DNA of 64,000 nt from Trichoplax sp. H2 (GCA_003344405.1 NOWV01000012.1:930001-994000); one strand, 5' to 3'. Positions 11,601-25,087 are shown, numbered from the stretch's first letter. A program made the numbers and translations. Notes: generated from the sequence alone by a model not told the origin.

Positions 11601-14600
11601 ACAGTTTGCGTCATCGAACAATCAGAAGGTTAGAAACTTTATTGCTCATTTTAAAATTTACTGATTCAAATGTGAATATTTTCTGTTGAGATTAGGATTC
11701 AACACATTTAGGTGATCTTTTAACAAATCCTGTTCATAATTTAGGATGCTCTGTGGGGTATGATGCTAGACCTGCTCAATGATTGTTTAATTCCATCTTT
11801 GTCTTTAACCGAGTGCAATGCCAGCTTGGGTGAAGAGTTATGGGATATGATCAAGATTTATCCGTATACCACTAGGTAGTATGTTAGCCATTGTGATCAT
11901 TTGGTATGTTTTCCTGTCATTAATTGTTCTTGATTTGTAATCTGAAATTTTACTTCAAGGTACCACCTTTATTATCATTGGAAGGCCATAAGCTATAATA
12001 ATCATAAAGATTTGCTTAAAGCTAAAACAAAAACGTTGGATAGTGCACGTTATATTATGAAGCGAATAACCAAAGAAAATGTTAAACCATCCGGCAGGCA
12101 ACTCGGAAAACTAAGTCATAGTAATCCAGGAATTTTATTCGATTACGTATGTTTTTGATCGAAGGATTTTATGAATATTTAGAAATTTTCTTGCAATTTT
12201 ATCATTTTGGTAAATGTACATATTGTTTTCTTTTCGAATTCTGTTATCCACTGAAGTTGCTTTCCCAAGTTCAGAAGTTTGACAATTTTATTGGGCCAGT
12301 AATTGACTCACTGAAATATCTGACATCACTTGCATATGATGTGTTAGCTCGTATCCAAAAACTTATTGATTTAGCGAATACTGATAGTATTATTACAAAA
12401 TGACTTTCTTAATATGATGAAATTGCTACTTTTTACAACAAATTACGAGAAATTTAGTTCTTAACTTTAAGTTAAAAGACTGCATAATTGAGGCTCTGTC
12501 TAGCGCTAGTAAACAGCGATCAAAGCACGAAGAGTCTACTACATCAGAGTGGTTGCAAAGTTTAGCTACTTTTTGTGGGTTGGCATTCAAAAAGTATACT
12601 CCTGAAGTTACTGGATTATTACAATACATTACCAATCAGTTGAAAAATGAAAAAAGGTAATATTACACATATATCTAAACTAGTGTCTAATATTCAGATT
12701 CGCTAAGTTTATGCAGTAACGATTATATTTGGCTATCAATTAGTTATGATTTACCAGTATTGCAAGAAATGATTACGAAAATGTCGGGTATAGAAATATC
12801 CGTAGAAATAACGCAAGATCAATTAGAGGCTCAATTCGGGGGTGATACTTTAGTTGCGGAAGGTAGCTTCTTTACCAATATTCGAAACGTCAAGAAATCA
12901 TCCCAGCGTCTTCGCGATGCACTTCTTACTGAAAATTTAGCTGTACCACTTTGCTTGCTGTTGGGACAGCAAAGAGAGAAAATTATATTCGATAGTAGTA
13001 ATGATATTCACATCAAGCTTATTGGGAAGTTATATGATCAGGTAAGTAGCTTGAATGAATATTTAGTTTACGATTCCTAATTAGGTGTATATTAAGCTTT
13101 GAACTCGTGAGTGATTTGAGTTTTTATAATCTTAGTGCCAGGATGCATTAATTCAATTTGGATGGTTTCTGGCTAATCAACTTCATATTGAAGATTATCG
13201 AAAACACCTTCCACCAATTAATATACTGCAACGAGAATATTGTATGAAACCGGATATAGCGTTTTTCTTCTCTCGGCCTATGTTTCATTACGCCATTCAG
13301 GTCTAGTTTAAATCTATTCTTCATTGTGGAGACATAATGTAACCTTTTAGAGTTCTTAGATTTATGATTTTAAATAATCTTATGCATGAACAGCGTGTGT
13401 ACCCGATATGTTATAGCTCATTTTGATGTCTTTGTTACATTTTCATTTAGTTGAAGTACGAAAAGCTCAATGAAAAGGGCAATGACAAAGAGCGGAACGT
13501 TGAAGCGGTTGGTATCTTAGAATTTTAAATCCTTTATTATCATTAATGGGAAGACTATCTGCCGGTAATTGTGTTGAATAACAACCCAATTTATTTATAT
13601 ATGTATGTTATATAAATAGTATATAAAAGCAAGTGAGTCTTACATGGGAGAACTAATCGAAAGTGCTAATAGTATGTTACCTGCATCAACTTGGAATGAC
13701 ATTAGGTTGGCTTTCTTCTGTAAAATTGATGCGATTTGTAACGAATATTGTTGATCTAAAATTTTAATTTAATGTTACCGTATTCTGCTGATTAATTAGC
13801 ATTCAGCTATATGTTACCTTCTGGTCATTGTCTATGTATGACATATATACACCTACTGCGCGTTATGAATCAGAGATTAATAAACTCACTCTGGCTATTA
13901 ATTCGATCGATGTGGAAAATGTGAGTCTTTAATATCATTAATACTTGGCTAAATGCAAAGCGAAATAATCAACTTGTCGTCAGAATTTTGGACATCATTA
14001 ACTTATAGATATTTTTTCTTCAAAGATTGCTCCTAGTAAACGAAAGAAAGAAAAAGAAAGACTGACGAATTTAATGGAGAAGCTCAGAACAGAAGAAAAG
14101 AAGCAAAAAGAGCACACCGAACGTGTAAAAGTGCGTCTAAGCCGTGAAAAGGATACGTGGTTTCCGTTGAGTAAGATTATATAGATATTGATTATCAATT
14201 GAATTTATTAGTTTAATTTAGAATATAGTAGCCTTTGACTGATATACAAGTACAATTTGGAATATTTAATTAATTTTAAGGAACATCAAAGAAAGATTTG
14301 CGCGTTCTTTGCTTCCTACAAACATGCATATTCCCACGTGGATGCTTTTCTGAAGCTGATGCTGTTTATTGTGCAAAATTTATTTTTCTCGTCCACAGTC
14401 TTAAATCTCCGAATTTTTCTACGCTACTGTTATTTGATAAAGTAAGATATTGATCACTTACATGGAATGTATCGTTTACGTAAGCAACAGTGGATCACTA
14501 AACTAACAACTACTGTATATCCGTATAGCTATTTTCAGATATCTCTTATATTGTATCATGCTTAACAGAAAATGAAGCGCATCATTATGGTATTGACGTT

Positions 14601-17287
14601 CCGTTAACTGATGATTTTGCTTATTTTCGTTGTGTTATATATTTATATGATATTAACAGTTTACAAATTATATTTATTTGTCTATGGCAGGCCGCTTTCT
14701 GTGTTGTATGCTAGAAACGATTGATAAATGGCATCGAAGTAAAGAAAAATATGATAAGGTATGTACAAAGCGGTTTAATTTGGACTAAGGATTCTTTACC
14801 CTAAAATCCCTGTTATCCATTTTTATTTATATGATGTTAGGAATGCAGTAATTACCCTGGATTTGCTACAATTATTCGTAAAAATGAAACTAGTCAATCG
14901 GATACAAATAAATCGAATCAGCTAGAATTCGAAGACTATCGACGTGTCTGTCGCAAATGGCATTACAAACTCACTCGGGTATGTCTATTTAACCTTCAGC
15001 TATATACTGTAGCGAGTGCAATAGTTATTCAGACTTTGTTATGAGCTTTATATTGACATGACTTTATTCTACGACATTTTCTTATAGGCATTTGCGTCAT
15101 GTTTAGTTTCGGAAGAGTATATTCAAATAAGAAATGCTCTAATAATTATGACAAAGGTATTATCTTGGTTAATAGTGTAGCTATCAACCGATATAGTGAA
15201 CTAATTTAAACAAATATTGAAATTTCATAGATTGTGCAGTACTTTCCTGTTATCGATAATCTTGGTAAAGCATTGAAAACTCGGCTAGACAAGCTTCAGA
15301 AGGATGAGAAAGATAAGAGGCCCGATCTATACGCTCTCGCTACTGGGTTAAATATGATACTTAAATTACTAATAACATAGTCATGAAGCCGATAATGTAT
15401 TATTAATACGCTTACTAAAACAAAACTTACTTAATGACAATATTTATCTGGGTATTTACTATTAGTTATGCTGGAAGATTTTTAAGTAAGGTGTCACAAT
15501 TGATTCCGGAGGAAAAATTCTATGTCAAGGTTAGCTTTTATTCATATTGAAATGCCGCTTAAACTGGGTTAGACTTAATTAAATTGGGTATTATCTCGTT
15601 TGAATTTAGGAGGTGACTGTAAAGTCCCAAAGTAGTAAGTTTCATGTTTTTTTATATACGTTTAGTAAATCTACTGATTTGTCTAAACGTCATGAAATGT
15701 ATGGAGAAATATTGTATATTAACCGTCACAGTGGTTGTTTTAGTGTAACGTTTATGCACTTCATTGGTATAGGTAAGTCAGCTTCATCAAGTAGCAGCAG
15801 CATTGAGATAGCGAAACCTAAGGCGTCTAATAAACCATCGGAGCATCCTACTAGTGCGGATTCGAATGTCAATTCTACTAGCAACAACGATCAAACGTTA
15901 GTCAAAGCTGTTGCGACGGGATCTAAGAAGTTAAAGAAAGAAGCGACTAATCCCGACTTAGCAAGCAATAAGAAAGAGGCCTCTGTCTCAAAAAATTCAT
16001 CAAGGTGATATGGCAAACATATTTTATTTAGATAAATAAATATTGGACTGTTGTTTCTTATATGTTAAAAATTTTAATAATAGTACATCATCGCAAGATA
16101 GCAAAAAATCAAAGGAGCATGTTAAACAATCTGATGGTCGAAAGTCTAAACAATCTTCGCCATTAACAGAAGGTGAAAGAGCAATATGTAGCATTGGACT
16201 ACAAAATTTTTTATTTGAAAATAAAATCGAATATAGTGTTAATGGCGTTTATTGCTTTACAATCTATCCTATGCAGAAGTAAGTAAGAGACGTAAAGTAC
16301 AAGAAGAGCCTAGTCCTGTGGAAGTTATTAAAAGAGAAAAGGTGTACTGTCGTGTGTTAAGTGCAAAATCGAAAGCGTTTAACCACTTTTCGATTGAATC
16401 GATTGGCTTAATGGTTATTGTCTTTATATAGCACGAGAAAGGAAAAGAAAAGGAAAAAGATAAGAGCAGAGTGGAAAGGAAACGGGTCTGTTTTATTTTA
16501 TGCAATGCGTAGTAGCAGTGTTATATTGTTTTTATTGATGGTGCGCTGTATGACTCTGACTATACACTAAAAAACTTGGAAAAAGGGTAACACGTAATCT
16601 GCATGAATTAATTTTGTAGGAACGACCACCGGATACCGAGATTGTCATTCAGAAAGAATCCAAGAGGCACCGTGATGAAGAAGCTACAGATAAAGGTGTG
16701 ATACTAAAATCGATAGAATTCTCATCAAGAGCTTATTTAATACCAAATATTGTTCAGATATTTTATCAATCTACGTTTGTAATAATAGTATCTGGTACAC
16801 CGAGTACGTCATCGAAAAGCCTCAGAAGTAATGTCGAAACCACAAAAGTGCACAAAGTACGCATGACTTGTACAGTAGTTATGTTTTTGCTTGCTAATTA
16901 CACAAATCGTAATGTAGGGTATTTCCGTACTGATCAAGTGTCAAGTTAATACGTTATCGATTTTTTAATTTGAAGGAAAAAAGTAAAGGCGTAAAAAGTA
17001 GCCATAAAACTGATACAGCTAAAGCCAACATAAGAGGTTCACGGTCAAGCTCGCCGGCTAGTAACAGTAGCTCTAAAAGGGTAGGTTATAATTGAGATTT
17101 AAGGTATTATTACTCAAAATATGAGCTAGCCTTATGTACGCTTAATATTTCTTTACAGAAAGAAAAAGATAGCTATGAACGCGGACGATCACCTAGTCAT
17201 AATGTGCGTCGAGAGCCTAGAGATGACCAAAAAAGTGGGAGAAAACAATATCTTTTTATTACGTTTGGGTTTTTAACTAACCCTTAG
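8671..17287 (+). CDS. THOC2: THOC2, THO/TREX complex scaffold subunit
   Basis: About 38 short exons. Well-supported ones include 9434-9485, 9651-9763, 9914-10035, 10111-10244, 10328-10488, 11088-11263, 11341-11533, 11745-11875, 11960-12146, 12270-12350, 12479-12656, 12744-13041, 13136-13300, 13807-13920, 14026-14170, 14281-14441, 14841-14978, 15231-15346 and the last, 17159-17287. Signature segments matching animal THOC2 are [78 protein letters not shown] and [10 protein letters not shown]. The tail after about 15600 is Ser/Lys/Glu-rich and disordered, as in the family. THOC2 scaffolds THO, which loads export factors on nascent mRNA. The ATG at 8671 ([15 protein letters not shown]) is the best available start, but the first two or three exons (8671 to about 8735; 9097-9188) are inferred. 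It lies in tandem with PCF11. Confidence 0.93.
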
Positions 17288-19680
17288 GATAAAATAAGTA
17301 CTCGATATTATTTTTATTAGATAACAGGAAATGTCATTAACTTACTATTAACAAAAGCGGAAAAGCTGTAACGAAGTTTAATTTTTAAATTGGACAAAAA
17401 TCAGCAATAATTCTTTAACAGTTTATAATCATAGTTATGCATTTGGTAGAAAATAAGCCTGGTTCCGAACAATTAACTAATTTCAACGAGGTTGTAACTT
17501 ATTAGATCATTTTTATTATAAAATCGTAACATCTTATTTAAATTTACTGCGATCTCAATTCGAACCACTTTTCGATTTTCAATGCTAGGTATTATAGTAG
17601 CAATTTTGTAAATTAAAGGAGTATAAATACTTACTGCTTGGTAGTAGTCAGAGAGTAAAGCAATTAAGTGTTGTGTTGTAGCATGAATATGCCTATTTAG
17701 TATAGCATAACTGCTTAATCAAGTTTTAGCCAAGTGATAACCCGTCAAATGATTATTTTCTATTTCAGGTTGGTCATATATATGGGATCGCTGTCGGTAA
17801 TGATTTATTTCTTGGTAGTTCTTATGAAGCTTTGTATCATTTGTAATTTATGATGTCATTGCCGTTGTGGATTTTAGACCTGATTAATTAACGACTATAG
17901 TTCATTACATTCATGGTGCTATAACGTCAACTGCAGTTGTTGTAATCAACAAATATTGTTCATACGTATGTTTCTATACCCTTGTCTTTACTATCACGCG
18001 TGCACGTAGATGCTTGCGTATGCGTTGGAATTATGTATTAATAGGCCTTTATCTGGTGCAGTTTGTAAAAAGTAGCTATTGCGGTTGATGATACAAGCAA
18101 TAATTGCCTTTATTGAGATAGTTGGTATGCAGTCTTGCTGCCTTTGTATCTAGGAGGGCCCCCAATTTTTTTAAATAAAAAATGTTTACTTGCCTTGTAA
18201 AATTGAATAATTTGTTTAGCTATGAAACCTTAATCTGATATGATTGTAGTATTTATTATTAGATGGAGCAAATTGAAAATTGCACTGGTTTGTTCAGGAA
18301 AGTTGATTAATCATTATAATTGATTGGCGAAGTACTGTACATAGAAATGTGGTCATGGGAGTACGCGTCCAAGACGTAGGAGTGGGCCTACGTGCTAATT
18401 GTTGACTGGCTTTGCCTTAACGTTCATGTTATATAGTATTCAAGTAAACAGTAGTTAAGAGATAATAATAAGAGACTGAAGAAAAAGAGATGACCCTGTA
18501 CTGTATGCATCGTCGCTATTCACTAACTAACCGTACACGTAGTAAAGGAAGACCAGGGAATAAGGTGGCCGCGGCTAAAATTCCGCACGGATATACATTA
18601 CTTTGGATTCTACTGTAGTACAATATATAAGTGCACTACCTTGGGTAGATTGAAGTACTGTAAACGACTTTGTACTGACAGATTGAGCTACATTATAACG
18701 TAACGTAGACGGTATTAAAATCGCTACAGTACAGTGCCAAATTGGATTGAATTAGATTGTTAATTCTAGTTCAATATCAGACGTTATTCCTAGTAAAACG
18801 TTGGGTATATTATCTAATCTTGTATAACGATATTTGCATGGGTCACCGGAGGAAAACCTAGGTATTCTTCTACATGCTTCCGTCCAGTATTATGCGATAT
18901 CGCATGATACGGAATTGGCTAAGCATGGCTTTTTTTAGCATTGTCCATTCTGGTCGGGCCTAGTGTACAAAGTTGTAGTCAGTCTTAAGCAAGGAATGTC
19001 CATGGGAATCTCTCAAACTCTCAAGATTTGCCCTGACGGCAACTTTCACCATGCTTAATTAATTGATAATAATATATATAATTTATTTAATATACTGGTA
19101 TTCTGTTTTCTCGCTGCCGACTCGATAACTGGATATTACAGTATGTGATTTTCCGATTTCGACAGATAGACAGACAGATGTCATCGGTCGCGGGCAGTAC
19201 ACTTAATCCACTAATCCAGTACAAAAGCAAATACAGTACAGTACAGTACTGTACAGTGAGCTTTGCACGGTGAGCGTTCGTACTGTACTGTAGCGTATTC
19301 GTCGTGACTCAGCTGAATACAGTACAGTACAAGTACTGCTAGACTACAGTACAGTACTGTACTGTAGAGACCGTTAGGGTCTTCAGGCTACAGTCTATCT
19401 GTACAGTACAGTACTGTACTGTACAGTCAACGCATTCATCAAGCTGAGTTTGAATTTTAGGCAGAAACAAGAGGAGAAGCCAAGGCAATTTGTTTGGGAT
19501 TAAATTGATTAAATCGGAGCGGTACAACTTCATTTTGAGCGGATAGATCGTTTTAGGTTATCCTACCATGACCTATTTCAATTTTAGTTACGTTGAACGT
19601 ATTGCTCTAGATTGATAGCTTAATGATGAAGTAGATGCAATCTATTTTGATATTTTGGACCAATCGACAGCCAACAAGAA
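17288..19680. other. Spacer between THOC2 and PCF11
   Basis: About 2.4 kb with no convincing exon on either strand. It holds the THOC2 3' region, a perfect 14-bp palindrome ATGCGATATCGCAT (18892-18905), a short hairpin ACGTAGG/CCTACGT near 18374-18393 and the largest GTAC cluster of the window (19230-19428) just before PCF11. Confidence 0.6.
19230..19428. repeat. Large GTAC palindromic repeat cluster upstream of PCF11
   Basis: Four blocks of ACAGTACAGTACTGTAC-type sequence (19230-19258, 19280-19292, 19318-19367, 19398-19428) lie within 200 bp. The cluster ends about 250 bp before the PCF11 ATG. Blocks can pair with themselves and with each other. Confidence 0.9.
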
Positions 19681-22600
19681 ATGGACGAATCCGAAAGGCA
19701 ACGAGATATTTGTAATTCTTATATGTCGACGTTAACTGAGTTAACGAATAATTCCAAACCCGTGATTAATGTGTTAACGATCTTGGCGGATGAAAATAAG
19801 GAATTTGCTACTCATATTGTACGAATTTTGGAAGGAAGATTGCGAGAAGTAAGTTGTAGGATTGTATAGACGCTAGTTGCTCTTCCTTGATATGCTAGAG
19901 GATACTGCAGTTAAGCGAAAATACTGTATTCATCTCTATTGTATAGGTTACTGTATTAGTATTATGCGTACGTTGAGTTTGAAAGTAACGTCGGTTTCTT
20001 GTTGAAATTTTCAATGAAATGGATAGTATGCATGCAAGAATGGTTGATTGATGTTACTACATATAGAAGGCCTAAGGTCATCTATCCAAGCTTTTCTTAC
20101 GATACATAGAGAGACTACCTACTCAATATATGTATCTTGGATTACATTAGCCTTGTTCACTAGACTCAAGTTACGTTTTGACCCAGATGACGATGGCCTA
20201 CATGGAACTAAAACGACGTCCATCGGCTTTCCTTGCAATAGGAGTCTTTTGAGCTATTTGGGACTACGTGCGCTTACAACAGTAGCATTTTTCTTTACAC
20301 AAACCAACCCATCGCTTAATTATACCTCCATATTATCTGAATGGATTGTTCTTTTATCCATTTTTAATATCCTAGTAGTCATATACATTTTTGAATTCAT
20401 TTCCGAAATGTCCATCGACGCGTTATTGCCATTTGTCTATGAGAAAAAATGGCAACGAATTCATGATCCAAATACGTTACAATACAATATTGTACTGTAG
20501 AAAATGATATTTTGTACCAAGCTGTGCCGTAAACTCTAGTCTAACTGTTGATACTGCAGCCAAAGACGCTTTATGCTGTCACTGTAGGGCTAACACCATC
20601 ATTTTTGTCACCTGCTCAACACTACTTCAATGTGATTTTAATTAATTCAATTCATATAATTACTTAGCCCTTGTTCTCATTGGAGAAGTCCTTGTTGATA
20701 TTCCACATCTCTTACCCAATGGTACTATCAAGGAATACACACGCACAAGTTGGCAGAATAGTAGCTCTTGCCACTATCCACCATGACCTAGGCAGTGTTA
20801 CTTTTGATGAATATTCAATTCTTCCTTACAGTTATTGAACAGCAATGATTCACTGCTATCAAGACGCTTAAACAAGGCTTCACTTTTTACCCGCCATTTT
20901 AAAGCTATCCCTACAAGTTGGATTGCGGCCAGTGTGCAGTGTGCCTTCAAACGCATACTGTACTGTATAGTACTGTACACTGACTACAGTACTAAACCTG
21001 TAGTGTATAGTAAACTACTTGAATACACATGTTATTATGCGAAAGGCGAAGTTGCGCCATTAGTAGAAATAGAAGGCAAAATTCCAATCGACTGCTCTAC
21101 CAGTCTTATTAAAATGAAGACAGTAATATAATAATAATATGCACTACGATGGTACTTTCAAATCTCACAATTGGAGGATCAAAAGTGAAATGAAATGGGC
21201 ATGATCCGCTTATTTTCTGATAGTCCATAACGAGGCAGATCTTCCTAGATTATAAAGTCTTGGTTGTTCCATGACATATGTATGCACTCTATGCCATGTT
21301 AATCGGAAAAAGTGACATGATCGTAGCATACGGTTATGCGTATATTCATAGCTGCCACACGTATACTATTGTTAGTCATGGCGTCCATTTTTACTTCAGA
21401 GTCAAATTAAGGCCACACTCTTCCATAAGTCGGAAACCATTCTCTACTGCCACAAGGGCTATTGTGACCATACAAGTAAACAATACTGTACAGGAATAGG
21501 ATTGAATAGCGCGTTGGTCTAAGGGCATTAGGGTTGGCCAATTTCAGGTTTTGACCGTATAACTTACACAAAATACAAGATAGGCTAGGATATCACAGCG
21601 GCTAACGATACCTAAGTCATACTCTGATGCACAAGTTTCTTTTTACAATGATCGGCAATATTGTTTATAGTAGTCAATGCTGTATTGACAAGTCCAAATG
21701 TAGTAGTAAAGTTTTGATCAAGTAGCGTTGGAGAATGTGAATCTAGTTTAAAAATGGAATAGGTACAGCATTTTGCTACCATAAAATGACTCATCTCTTC
21801 CAATTGGTAAACTAATCTATTTGCAATAACTTAAACATCATCTTTGGTTTATAACCGCTTTTTAGGTCAACATCGAGATGAAACTTCCTGTACTTTATTT
21901 GATCGATTCTATTGTAAAAAATATTGGTGGACAGTATCGCGAACTTTTCACTCAAAATTTAGTATCCAATTTTTTCCATGTCTTCAACCAGGTACTATGG
22001 TGATAATCATTGATTTAATTTCATTTTAGTCAATGAGTGCTTCATTGTCGAGGATTCTATAACAGAAACTTTCAGTAACACCTAATCATTGCATTTTATT
22101 ACATATGTGTATAGGCTAATGATAAAGTTAAGCATAGCTTATGCAAATTAAGAAATACTTGGGAAGGCGTATTCCCACCTAAGAAATTAAAAGCTTTAGA
22201 CAATAAAATGCGTGAACCTGATCGCAAATCGCCTTCTCCACCTAAAAATATTCACGTTAATCCGCGATTTATAGAGGTAATTAGCGTTTGCTTTACCTTC
22301 AATCTATTTCCCTATACGTTTATTACTGTTACTACTTGTTTATTGCATGTATTTGACACTTGAAATTTTATATGGTTATTATTACATATATAGTTATATA
22401 TCTTGTACCTCCCGTTACAGTACTTAGCTGATTTTTTTATACATGGTGTTAAAAAGATTGTATATCAGATTAGAAAAAAATTTTGGATAATATTTTAAGG
22501 ATATTCAACTCAGAATGTAATTCAATAGAACTATTATTTTTTTTGTAGCAAATGCTAACTCGCTATGTATTATGCAGATAAGAGTAATAGTGTATGAGAG

Positions 22601-25087
22601 TAGGAGTCATTTGTATATCCTATTATCGATATTACTCCTATAGTAGCTTATACTTTGTAATTCCTGTAGTTTCTGTAGTTCTTAAAGTAAAACCTGAACT
22701 TCGAGTTGCTTAAAATCTTAAAAATAGTACGTTGCGTATACTATATATATATAATCCATAAATAGCTTTATTATTTATACTCTACCAGTCAGTGTTAGTT
22801 TAGTTTAATGTTGTTTAACTTAGATCCTCTTTCGGAGTATTAATTCTAATCTTAGATGAGAATATACAGTACACTGCATTGTTGTATTTTCCTACATGGA
22901 TCAGAATAAGTAATCGTGACAATCTCAAGGTGCAATTCTTTCTCCAATGTCACCTTTAGAGAGAGTATATCTTTTCGGTATATATTTTTTCTCGCACTGA
23001 ATGAGTTAATTAAAAATAAAGCGCTTTAGAACTACTGAATTTTGAGAAGAGATGGTTACTAGCCTTATTGAACCCTTATATAACTATTTAAATCTAGTAC
23101 CGCCATCCTGCTCCTCGGTCGGAATTTAGACCTAGACCTTACAATGATTTTCGAATGGATCGTCCCATGTATGATGCGGAAGATGGGCATAGACACCCTC
23201 CAGATGTCTACGGTCCTCCTCACGAATTTATGGGACGGCCACGAGGATTGATTGATGATTGGAGACCACCGGGTCCTCAACATCCTGAGATATTTCGTCC
23301 ACCCCGTCCAGTTATGGACTGGCCTGAGCAAAGACCTCGCTTTAACTCTGGTCCTCCACGCCCCTACAAGGCTCCTCGTAAACGTAAAGAGGAAGACCCT
23401 AGGATTGATCCTCACAGTAGAGAAAAACGTGGCAGGCATCGTGCTACAGGTAGTTTTAAGATGAAACTGATAGTTAAAACTGTAATTAACATCCTGTACT
23501 TCACTATTTGCAAATTAGTATCAACGGAAATACCCAAGGTTGTAAAGCCAACCGAATCCCTAAAGCGCAATAAAAATCAACAAAAGAAATTAGCTCATAA
23601 TACATCAACTCAACAATCGAAAGTAGGAACTATCAATAAAGGTATTATTTTCTTTCTTGAAAGATAATAGTATAATTGATTATACATTTATTATAGGACT
23701 TGGCGTGTTATTGATTTTAGTGTAGCTAGATGTATCAATAGTAGAATACGATAAATATAATACGAAAGCTGTTTTTACGTCAAATCTACCAAAATATTTT
23801 CATCGATATAGACAAGGATGAAGCCCAAGATATCCAGAGCCTTCTGCAAAATTTAATAAAAAATGGAATATTACCAAGTGGCGAAAGTCCAAGCCCTATA
23901 TCTAACGTTATTCCTCAGTTATCTTTAAAGGAAGAAGATTTAAAAAAGTGATGAGTATTAACAGTTGTGATATTGGTTTAAGTTAATTATTTCTTTTATA
24001 TCTTAAATGTTCCTTTTTTGTTTAATTAGAAATTACGTAGGCGTAATAGAAAAATTATATAAGAAAAAGCAGTGTTCTATGTGTGGAGATAGATTTAGTA
24101 GCGATGGTGCTAGGAGTGATTATAGCAATCATTTAGATTGGCACTTTCGATATAATAGTCGAAGGAATGATTCTAAAAGAAATCGATCAAGACCATGGTA
24201 TTTCTTACTAGAAGTGAGTCGTTGAGAATTTTGCATAATCTAATTTGTTTATTGAATGTAATAACGCTGTAAAATTACTCACAGGATTGGACTACATGTG
24301 AGGATTTAGACGATCCTGATAAGGGAGGTATGATGATGAAATTTCATATTTTAACTGATATTTCTTAAAATTGGTATTTATTACTAAGAATCTGCCGCTT
24401 TGCGCAATCGAAATTGGATTTTTAACGTAGCATTTAGTAAACTTTTTGAAGATGCAAAAATGAATGAATCAAGCGATGAAAAGATTTTAGAATCACTTCA
24501 GTGTAATTTAATACCGAACAGTGAGGATCAGGTTTGTATGTAGATCAGTGTTAGATGTGATAGTATTCGATATAGTAAAACGAAGGTAATATCGCTTCAT
24601 TTTTTACTGACTGTATTTTACGATAGGTTTGTGCTCTTTGTCACGAAGCATTTACTGACAAATTCTGGGAAGAGAACGACGAGGAGTGGCATTTTAGAAA
24701 TGCGAAACTGGTTGATGGAAAGGTATGATTAAGTAGTGGATCTATTTAGTCCTTCGTAATATACATGACCAACTATAATATAATGCTATATATATATATT
24801 TTTACTTAGGCTTATCATGCATCTTGTTACGATGACGCAATCGGAGTAAGTCGAGTAATTAATTTTGGATATACCTTATGGTCTAACTTAAGTATGATTT
24901 TTCGACTTCAAACTCTCTAATAAATGCTTTAAAAATTTTTCTATAGAATCCCTTGCTTGATGTTGATAGTAATAGTATTACAAAGAAGTTAAATGAAGAT
25001 ACTAATGCGGATGATATTTATGATGACAAAACACAATGTAAAGAAGGAAATAAAACGGGTTCTTTAGAACAAACTGAGCAAACCTGA
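19681..25087 (+). CDS. PCF11: PCF11, pre-mRNA cleavage complex II subunit
   Basis: Twelve exons join in phase to 569 residues: 19681-19848, 21866-21991, 22115-22276, 23098-23449, 23519-23641, 23812-23947, 24030-24213, 24285-24327, 24389-24531, 24627-24722, 24810-24845, 24947-25087. The N-terminus is a CID domain that binds the RNA polymerase II CTD (NSKPVINVLTILA, YLIDSIVKNIGG, LRNTWEGVFP). A Pro/Arg-rich linker follows (exon 4). The C-terminal half has two zinc-binding modules flanking the CLP1-interaction region: CSMC with HLDWHFRYN, and CALCHEAF with EEWHFRNA and YHASCYDDA. PCF11 couples 3'-end cleavage to termination. The protein is much shorter than human PCF11 (about 1550 residues), mainly by loss of the central repeats. 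Intron 1 (2 kb) is unusually long for this gene and holds other ORFs. Confidence 0.93.
20051..20500 (+). CDS. Unidentified ORF in PCF11 intron 1, hydrophobic if read on plus strand
   Basis: An uninterrupted 149-codon frame with an ATG at 20051. It has two hydrophobic stretches (around VSWITLALF and IVLLSIFNILVVIYIF) and a DDD-containing loop. No homology is recognised. The opposite strand of the same segment also offers a splice-bounded hydrophilic exon (about 20435-20330), so the coding strand cannot be decided from sequence alone. It may be part of a nested gene, a decayed gene or chance. Confidence 0.25.
   Translation: MLLHIEGLRSSIQAFLTIHRETTYSIYVSWITLALFTRLKLRFDPDDDGLHGTKTTSIGFPCNRSLLSYLGLRALTTVAFFFTQTNPSLNYTSILSEWIVLLSIFNILVVIYIFEFISEMSIDALLPFVYEKKWQRIHDPNTLQYNIVL
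20560..21803 (-). CDS. Possible nested minus-strand gene in PCF11 intron 1
   Basis: Several minus-strand segments have plausible acceptor and donor sites. One runs from 21803 to about 21620 (contains LLDQNFTTTFGLVNTAL; ATG at about 21794, donor GTATGA). One at about 21457-21393 reads LVAVENGFRLMEECGLNL. One at about 20925-20835 reads ALKWRVKSEALFKRLDSS and splices in phase, via a 55-nt intron, to a piece ending FLDSTIGDKNDGVSPTVTA and a stop. The chain is incomplete and the family is not recognised. Plus-strand readings of the same region exist, so this is a weak call. Confidence 0.25.
20955..20993. repeat. GTAC palindromic repeat inside PCF11 intron 1
   Basis: ACTGTACTGTATAGTACTGTACACTGAC-type sequence. 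It is the only dense cluster located inside a host gene rather than before a start codon. It sits between the candidate nested exons of the 2-kb intron. Confidence 0.8.

Noticed and set aside
20051-21803. Idea that PCF11 intron 1 contains a split and partly inverted NDC1 nucleoporin gene
   Set aside because: Short resemblances (LEEMSHFMVA, LLSYLGLRAL) suggested it, but they lie on opposite strands, cover few residues and the rest of NDC1 is absent.
23065-23439. Minus-strand 124-codon ORF
   Set aside because: Shadow of the Pro/Arg-rich PCF11 exon on the plus strand.
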